This document shows positions 13,662 through 18,972 of a DNA stretch of 18,972 bases, piece after piece (the stretch's first letter is position 1; each line of letters opens with the position of its first letter). The stretch spans positions 1-18,972 of the forward strand of contig JAUVCJ010000018.1 of NCBI GenBank assembly GCA_030595765.1, given 5' to 3'. Below the pieces are notes generated by a model. The model made no database searches, had not been told where the DNA came from, and saw only the letters and a list, made by a program, of their open reading frames with translations. A program made the translations under genes and the position numbers. This DNA comes from Thermoplasmatota archaeon (GTDB lineage Archaea > Thermoplasmatota > Thermoplasmata > GCA-020350865 > JAUVCJ01).

Positions 13662-16364
13662 ATGTTAAGAGGAGTATCTAAGAGAATCAGTGAGATTAAG
13701 TTCGCATTCATGTCTCCTGAGGAAATTCGGAAGATTTCAGCCATTAAGGTAATCACCGCCGACACCTACGACGACGATGGTTTTCCCATAGACATGGGTC
13801 TGATGGACTCACATCTAGGCGTCATCGAACCCGGTCTGCGCTGCAAGACCTGCAAGTGCAGGGTGGACGAGTGCTCTGGCCATTTTGGTCATATTGACCT
13901 TGCGATGCCAGTCATACATGTCGGCTATGTCAAGGACATCACTCGTTTGCTCAGAGCTAGCTGCAAAGCTTGCGGCCGTGTTCTGCTAACCAGAGAGCGA
14001 ACCCAGGAGTACAGGGCGCTAATGGCCGAGATGGAGAACTTCGGTGGGGATACCCAAGATAAGTTCGAACTGACCAAAGTGACTGCCAAAGATGCCAGCT
14101 CAACCCCGATATGCCATTATTGTGGCACACAGCAAGGCAAGGTAACCATCGACAAGCCCACGACTTTCCGAGAGGATGGCCACAAGCTTACCCCCAAGGA
14201 GATCAGGGAAAGATTGGAACGCATCCCCGACGAGGATTTATTGCCGATGGGTATCAATCCGAAGAATGCAAGGCCAGAATGGATGATACTGACCGCACTA
14301 TTGGTGCCGCCAGTGACAGTTCGGCCTTCCATCACACTCCAGAGCGGAGACAGGTCTGAAGATGACCTTACCCACAAGCTGGTGGATGTGCTCAGGATCA
14401 ACCAACGCCTTAGAGAGAACCGTGATGCAGGCGCTCCCCAGCTGATCGTTGAGGACCTTTGGGAACTGTTACAGTACCACATCACAACCTATTATGACAA
14501 CCAGACCTCAGGCATACCACCTGCCAGACACAGGTCAGGCAGGCCACTGAAGACCCTGGTACAGAGACTTAAGGGCAAGGAAGGACGGTTCAGATCAAAC
14601 CTCAGTGGAAAACGTGTCAATTTCTCTTCCAGAACTGTCATATCTCCAGACCCTCTGATGTCAATTAACGAGCTGGGAGTTCCTCGCACCGCTGCAAGAG
14701 AACTTACCATACCTCTAAGGGTGAACAATCTGAACATTGACATGGCCAGAAGATTGGTAACAAGGGGGCCTGAACCTCCAGACACCTCTCGTGGCTATAT
14801 CCCAGGTGTAAACTACGTCATCAGGTCTGATGCTCGAAGGATCAAGGTAACCCCCAGGAATAAATCGCTAATTGCCATGAACTTAGAGCCAGGCTATATC
14901 GTGGAGCGCCAGTTGCAAGCAGGAGACATAGTCCTGTTCAACAGGCAGCCCTCGTTGCACAGAATGTCAATGATGGCTCACCAGGTCCAGGTCATGGAAG
15001 GAAAGACCTTTAGGTTCAACCTTTCGGTATGCCCACCATACAACGCTGATTTTGATGGAGACGAGATGAACCTGCATGTTCTGCAAAGCGAGGAGGCCAG
15101 AGTAGAGGCACGCATCCTCATGCGCGTTCAGGAACACATCCTCTCACCCAGGTTCGGCGGTCCAGTGATAGGAGCCATACACGACCACATAACAGGCGCC
15201 TTCATTATGACATACAAGAACTACAGCTTCAATCGTTTCGATGCACTCCAGATAATCTCAAGGATCGACATCAAGGTTCTTCCGGAGGCCGATGGTACCA
15301 AGGACGGTGAGGAGTACTGGTATGGAAGAACGCTTATGAGCCTGGCACTACCAGCCGACCTGAACATGAGCTTCGAGGCTTCCATTTGCCAGAACTGCGA
15401 TACATGCGAGTTTGAGAACTGCAAGCATGATGCATATGTTGTGGTTAGAAATGGTAAGATCCTTCAAGGTGCAGTTGACGAGAAGGCCATAGGGGCTTTC
15501 AAGGGCAAGATACTCGATAAGATGGCCAGGGATTATGGGCCGGATGCAGCCCGGGTTTTCCTGGGAATCGCAACCAAGCTGTCAATCGGAGCTATAATGG
15601 TAATGGGATTCACAACAGGTATAGATGACGAGGACATTCCTGAAATGGCCAAGCTCCAGATCTCAGAAAAGCTCAAGAAAGCCAGAGAGACCGTTGAGGC
15701 ACTAGTCATATCCTATCGCGATGGCACCCTGGAGCAAATGCCAGGTCGCTCGTTGGAGGAAACTCTCGAGGTGGAGACCATGAAAGAACTGGGCAAAGCC
15801 AGAGATACTGCAGGGCAGATCGCAGGCAAACACCAGGGTATGGAAAACTCGGCAGTTATCATGGCCAGATGCGGAGCTCGTGGTTCCATGCTGAACCTAT
15901 CACAGATGGCTGGTTGCATCGGGCAGCAGGCTGTTCGTGGAGAGCGTATAAGCAGAGGTTACTGGGGCAGGACCCTTCCGCACTTTGTCAAGGAAGATTT
16001 GGGAGCAGAGGCAAAAGGGTTTGTAAAATCCTGCTACAAGTCAGGACTCAATCCAACAGAGTACTTCTTCCATTCCATGGGAGGACGTGAGGGTCTTGTG
16101 GATACGGCAGTGAGGACTTCCCGCTCTGGATACATGCAGAGAAGACTCATCAATGCTCTCGAAGACCTGAAAGTGACCGCTGATGGCACAGTCCGCAACA
16201 CAGCTCAATGCATCATCCAGTTCAAATACGGCGAGGATAACATCGACCCTACCCGCTCCTCAGGAGATAGCGGAGTTGACATCAACGACGCTCTGATGGA
16301 GGTACTTGGAGATAAATATTGGGAGTTTTTGACAAAACAGAACTCCAAGGGGGGTGACCAGTAA
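13662..16364 (+). CDS. rpoA1: RNA polymerase subunit A' (Rpb1 N-terminal part)
   Basis: 900 residues. Largest catalytic subunit, N-terminal two-thirds; in archaea Rpb1 is split into A' and A''. Zinc-binding clamp motif CKTCKCRVDECSGHFGH is near residues 62-78, with a second set CKACG...CHYCG. The active-centre magnesium motif YNADFDGDEMNLHV is near 460-473. A further archaeal Cys cluster (CQNCDTCEFENCKHDAY) is near 576-592. The ATG has an AGGAGGTG site (13647-13654). The stop overlaps the rpoA2 start (TAATG), so the two halves are made together in equal amounts. Confidence 0.97.
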   Translation: MLRGVSKRISEIKFAFMSPEEIRKISAIKVITADTYDDDGFPIDMGLMDSHLGVIEPGLRCKTCKCRVDECSGHFGHIDLAMPVIHVGYVKDITRLLRASCKACGRVLLTRERTQEYRALMAEMENFGGDTQDKFELTKVTAKDASSTPICHYCGTQQGKVTIDKPTTFREDGHKLTPKEIRERLERIPDEDLLPMGINPKNARPEWMILTALLVPPVTVRPSITLQSGDRSEDDLTHKLVDVLRINQRLRENRDAGAPQLIVEDLWELLQYHITTYYDNQTSGIPPARHRSGRPLKTLVQRLKGKEGRFRSNLSGKRVNFSSRTVISPDPLMSINELGVPRTAARELTIPLRVNNLNIDMARRLVTRGPEPPDTSRGYIPGVNYVIRSDARRIKVTPRNKSLIAMNLEPGYIVERQLQAGDIVLFNRQPSLHRMSMMAHQVQVMEGKTFRFNLSVCPPYNADFDGDEMNLHVLQSEEARVEARILMRVQEHILSPRFGGPVIGAIHDHITGAFIMTYKNYSFNRFDALQIISRIDIKVLPEADGTKDGEEYWYGRTLMSLALPADLNMSFEASICQNCDTCEFENCKHDAYVVVRNGKILQGAVDEKAIGAFKGKILDKMARDYGPDAARVFLGIATKLSIGAIMVMGFTTGIDDEDIPEMAKLQISEKLKKARETVEALVISYRDGTLEQMPGRSLEETLEVETMKELGKARDTAGQIAGKHQGMENSAVIMARCGARGSMLNLSQMAGCIGQQAVRGERISRGYWGRTLPHFVKEDLGAEAKGFVKSCYKSGLNPTEYFFHSMGGREGLVDTAVRTSRSGYMQRRLINALEDLKVTADGTVRNTAQCIIQFKYGEDNIDPTRSSGDSGVDINDALMEVLGDKYWEFLTKQNSKGGDQ

Positions 16365-18160
16365 TGGCTCAGAACAGCGCAACCGTATCAGACCTGATGA
16401 AAGTGCCTGGGGTTAGCAAAGGCTCGGCTAGCGAGCTCCATAAGGTGGGTTGGACTCCAGAAACGCTGGAAAAATGCTCATTTGCAGACCTTACAGATGC
16501 GCTTACTTCCAAGCGAGCAGAAAACATCTTCGCAGCAATGGGAAGAGATGCTGGAGTGGAGGAAAAGCCAAAAGCAAAGGCGGCAAAGGCAACAACCCCG
16601 GCTACTGCTTCTAAATCCAATAAAACAGCTGTTAAAGAGGTAGGATCATCTAAAAAGGCGACTGTTAAGAAGGCAGAAAAGCCCAAGAAGACCACTACCA
16701 AGGCTGCTACTAAGACCACTACCAAGGCTGCTACTAAGACCACTACCAAGGCTGCTACCAAGACTACTACCAAGACTACTACCAAGGCTGCTACCAAGAC
16801 TACTACCAAGACTACTACTAAGGCTGCTACTAAAACCACTACTAAGACTACTACCAAGGCTGCTACCAAGGCAAAAGGAAAAGCCAAAAAGGATGCATCT
16901 GTGGATGATGAGGTTAAGGTGTTTGTCGAGCCTAGGGATATTGGTCCAGATGTTACCTACACGCCTGAAGAAGAGAAGATGCTGGATTTCGTCATAAAGA
17001 TGGGGTTGAAGTTCTCGCCTCAGCTGGTCAAGTCGCTGACTGAAAAGATCACACCACTAGGCCTCACCCAGAAAGAGAAGGGTATGGTAATTAACCATGT
17101 GTCGAACCAGTATAAAAAACACACAATTGACCCCAACGAGTCCTGCGGCATAGTTGCTGCCCAATCGATTGGAGAACCTGGCACTCAGATGACAATGCGT
17201 ACCTTCCACTATGCTGGTGTGGCTGAAATTAATGTGACATTGGGTCTACCCAGATTGATAGAGATCGTGGATGCTCGCAGAGTGCCTTCCACCCCAATGA
17301 TGGAAGTGTATCTTGACAAGAAGACCAGAGGAAATGTGGACAAGGTTCGCAAGATCGCGAGCCAGATCGAGTTCACCATCCTCCAGGGAATCGCAGACAT
17401 CGAGACTGATATTACCAACATGAGGATACTTGTGCATCCCAAAAGGGCTAAGATGAAGGTCAAGAACCTTAAGATGGCGGAGCTGGAAGAGATCCTTCTA
17501 GCCATCAAGGCCAAGAAATTCAAGGGCATAAAGGAAGGGGTTCGCAAGGAGGGTGATGTGTTCATCTTCGAAGTTGATGAGCCCTCTTTCAAAAAGCTTC
17601 AGAAGCTAAGCGACCAGGTCAGAGCTCATCAGATCAAGGGACTGACAAACATCAAGCGCGCGATTATCAGAAAGACCTCCGATGAGCATGTTATCTACAC
17701 TGAAGGCTCAAATCTAGGCGGCGTTCTGGATATTGAAGAAGTGGACAAGACCAGAACATCTAGCAACTCCATTATGGAAGTCTATGAGGTTCTAGGTGTA
17801 GAGGCAGCCCGCAATTCCATCATAAAAGAGGCAAAGAACACACTGGATGAGCAGGGTCTTGCAGTGGACATTCGGCACATCATGCTGGTTGCAGACATCA
17901 TGACAAATGATGGCGATGTCAAAGCTATAGGAAGACACGGCATCTCTGGAAGGAAATCATCTGTTCTGGCAAGGGCCGCTTTCGAGATCACAAGCACACA
18001 TCTGTTGCGTGCTGCAGTGATGGGTGAGAAGGACACACTGAACGGGGTAGCTGAAAACATCATAGTAGGCCAGCCTGTAACGGTAGGTACTGGTGCTGTA
18101 AACCTGATCTACACCCCAAAGAAGAACGCCCCAAAGAAAAAGAAAGACGCGGAGGAATGA
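16364..18160 (+). CDS. rpoA2: RNA polymerase subunit A'' with N-terminal HhH-like domain and Lys-rich linker
   Basis: 598 residues; archaeal A'' is usually about 380-400. The regular part runs from about 196 to 598 and carries SCGIVAAQSIGEPGTQMTMR (260-279) and the bridge/trigger-region sequence FHYAGVAEINVTLGLPRLIE. In front are residues 8-60, with LMKVPGVSKGSASELHKVGW, which resembles a helix-hairpin-helix nucleic-acid-binding domain. A Lys/Ala/Thr-rich tail (about 64-177) then includes fifteen K-x3 tetrads. The start is well supported by GGGGGTGA (16349-16356) and the TAATG overlap with rpoA1. The whole frame is continuous, so this is a real extension, not a misread start. It probably adds a DNA- or RNA-binding arm to the polymerase. 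Confidence 0.93.
   Translation: MAQNSATVSDLMKVPGVSKGSASELHKVGWTPETLEKCSFADLTDALTSKRAENIFAAMGRDAGVEEKPKAKAAKATTPATASKSNKTAVKEVGSSKKATVKKAEKPKKTTTKAATKTTTKAATKTTTKAATKTTTKTTTKAATKTTTKTTTKAATKTTTKTTTKAATKAKGKAKKDASVDDEVKVFVEPRDIGPDVTYTPEEEKMLDFVIKMGLKFSPQLVKSLTEKITPLGLTQKEKGMVINHVSNQYKKHTIDPNESCGIVAAQSIGEPGTQMTMRTFHYAGVAEINVTLGLPRLIEIVDARRVPSTPMMEVYLDKKTRGNVDKVRKIASQIEFTILQGIADIETDITNMRILVHPKRAKMKVKNLKMAELEEILLAIKAKKFKGIKEGVRKEGDVFIFEVDEPSFKKLQKLSDQVRAHQIKGLTNIKRAIIRKTSDEHVIYTEGSNLGGVLDIEEVDKTRTSSNSIMEVYEVLGVEAARNSIIKEAKNTLDEQGLAVDIRHIMLVADIMTNDGDVKAIGRHGISGRKSSVLARAAFEITSTHLLRAAVMGEKDTLNGVAENIIVGQPVTVGTGAVNLIYTPKKNAPKKKKDAEE
16688..16867 (+). repeat. Coding repeat for KTTT/KAAT tetrads in rpoA2
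   Basis: 180 bases with a 12-base period encode residues 109-168: KTTT-KAAT three times, then KTTT-KTTT-KAAT three times. The first units are nearly identical in DNA while later ones vary ACC/ACT and AAG/AAA. It expands in frame and resembles the Lys-Ala-Thr tails of histone H1-like proteins. Confidence 0.95.
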
Positions 18161-18164
18161 TAAC

Positions 18165-18452
18165 TTGGATATTAACAAGGCATTGAGAAGCGCAGTAGCC
18201 ACTGGCAAGGTATATTTCGGAGCCTCCCAGGCGCGAAAGGCAATAGACAAGAAAGAAGTCAAGCTCTTGATAGTTGCAAAAAACTATCCTACTAGGGAGA
18301 GGGAAGCATTGGTCGAGGGCTCTGATGTGCCGGTGTTCGACTTCAGCGGCTCTAACAACGAGCTTGGAGCATCTTGTGGAAAGCCTTTTTCCATCTCGGT
18401 CCTTTCCATCCTCGCTGAAGGCGAGTCTGGAATATTTGCACTGGGAAAATAG
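18165..18452 (+). CDS. rpl30e: Ribosomal protein L30e
   Basis: 95 residues. Large-subunit ribosomal protein of the L7Ae/L30e RNA-binding fold. Signature stretches are GKVYFGASQARKAIDKKEVK (14-33), LLIVAKNYP, and the late GASCGKPFSISVLSI. Translation starts at TTG 18165, supported by GGAGGA (18151-18156) placed 8 bases before it; no in-frame ATG fits. It begins 4 bases after the rpoA2 stop. Its place between A'' and NusA is the common archaeal order. Confidence 0.94.
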   Translation: MDINKALRSAVATGKVYFGASQARKAIDKKEVKLLIVAKNYPTREREALVEGSDVPVFDFSGSNNELGASCGKPFSISVLSILAEGESGIFALGK

Positions 18453-18525
18453 GCCTGGATGCAAAGCAGAGAATGAATGTCAGATCGACCAATGTACTGG
18501 AATTAATGCAAAAGGTGTTTAAGTC

Positions 18526-18954
18526 ATGTCAAGCGCGCTTACCTTCACCAGCGAGACTTTGGGTTATATTGCCCACTTCGAGAAAATGACAAAGGCCAAG
18601 GTCAGGGACTGCTTTTTTGCCCATGACAAGCTGGTGTTTGTGGTGGAGAACGGCCAAATAGGTCTTGCCGTAGGCAAGAAGGGCGACAATGCAAAGCATG
18701 TGCGGGACACCCTAAAAAAGGATATCCAGATCGTGGAGTACTCAGACAAACCTGAAAAAATGGTAGGCAACATATTCCACATGCATGATGTTAAAGGCGT
18801 TGAGATAGAAGACAGGGGCAACAAGATACATGCAACCGTCAATGTAGACCCGGCAAACAAGGCAAAAGCCATAGGCCGTGAAGGAAAGAACCTCAAACTT
18901 GCCAGAGAGATACTGCTACGACACACTCACATCGAATCCATCAGCGTGGCATGA
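18526..18954 (+). CDS. nusA: NusA-like transcription factor (KH domains)
   Basis: 142 residues, the usual short archaeal form. It contains only the two KH RNA-binding domains and lacks the bacterial N-terminal polymerase-binding and S1 parts. The GxxG loops of the KH domains are GKKG (50-53, in IGLAVGKKGDNAKHV) and GREG (117-120, in AKAIGREGKNLKLA). The ATG has an AGGTG site (18513-18517). It ends the operon portion visible here. In many archaea a ribosomal protein S12 gene follows, beyond this window. Confidence 0.93.
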   Translation: MSSALTFTSETLGYIAHFEKMTKAKVRDCFFAHDKLVFVVENGQIGLAVGKKGDNAKHVRDTLKKDIQIVEYSDKPEKMVGNIFHMHDVKGVEIEDRGNKIHATVNVDPANKAKAIGREGKNLKLAREILLRHTHIESISVA

Positions 18955-18972
18955 TGCCCTTGTTCTCCCACT

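Noticed and set aside
16369..16887. 172-residue hydrophobic open frame on the minus strand
   Set aside because: It is the reverse reading of the Lys-Thr-Ala repeat in rpoA2; the Val/Leu/Ala pattern is a by-product of the coding repeat.
10049..18160. Intein or frameshift in the RNA polymerase genes
   Set aside because: The catalytic motifs run through without interruption and lengths are normal apart from the A'' N-terminal arm.

Overview
The window is archaeal chromosome. The rpoH-rpoB-rpoA1-rpoA2-rpl30e-nusA transcription cluster has the archaeal gene order, with the large subunit split into A' and A'' and subunit B in one piece. Most single genes have a TATA-like box about 25-30 bases before the start codon (leaderless style), while genes inside operons have strong Shine-Dalgarno sites. 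A geranylgeranyl reductase and a tetraether-synthase-like radical SAM protein indicate isoprenoid ether lipids. Unsplit B with split A fits a euryarchaeal-type lineage such as Thermoplasmatota. That placement is an inference from gene layout, not a phylogeny.

Region 1 (1-2100) is accessory DNA. Two unrelated RHH-antitoxin/RelE-type toxin pairs (442-939 and 1452-1914) alternate with three related, GC-rich, hairpin-dense non-coding segments (about 36-333, 981-1364 and 1931-2090). Stems in these segments change on both sides at once between copies. Each toxin-antitoxin pair sits inside a 14-base perfect inverted repeat whose sequence differs between the two modules. The result is a cassette-like tandem array with a spacing of about 920-950 bases.

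Region 2 (2114-3618) is a two-gene operon: a protein with N-terminal helix-turn-helix regions and a polymerase-beta-type nucleotidyltransferase, then an overlapping small charged protein of unknown function.

Region 3 (3686-6567, minus strand) carries geranylgeranyl reductase and the tetraether-synthase-like enzyme, probably consecutive steps in making saturated, membrane-spanning lipids. The gap to the divergent cysS gene holds a spacerless 32-base tandem repeat (6685-6873). Region 4 holds cysS and a convergent family 2 glycosyltransferase.

Region 5 (9487-18954) begins with a tRNA-Lys(UUU) gene interrupted by three bulge-helix-bulge introns: D-loop 20/21, anticodon loop 37/38 and T-loop 59/60. 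It lies 37 bases before rpoH with no obvious terminator between. RNA polymerase subunit A'' is about 195 residues longer than usual at its N-terminus, with a helix-hairpin-helix-like domain followed by fifteen Lys-X3 tetrads (KTTT/KAAT). Ribosomal protein L30e and NusA follow, and the window ends just after nusA.
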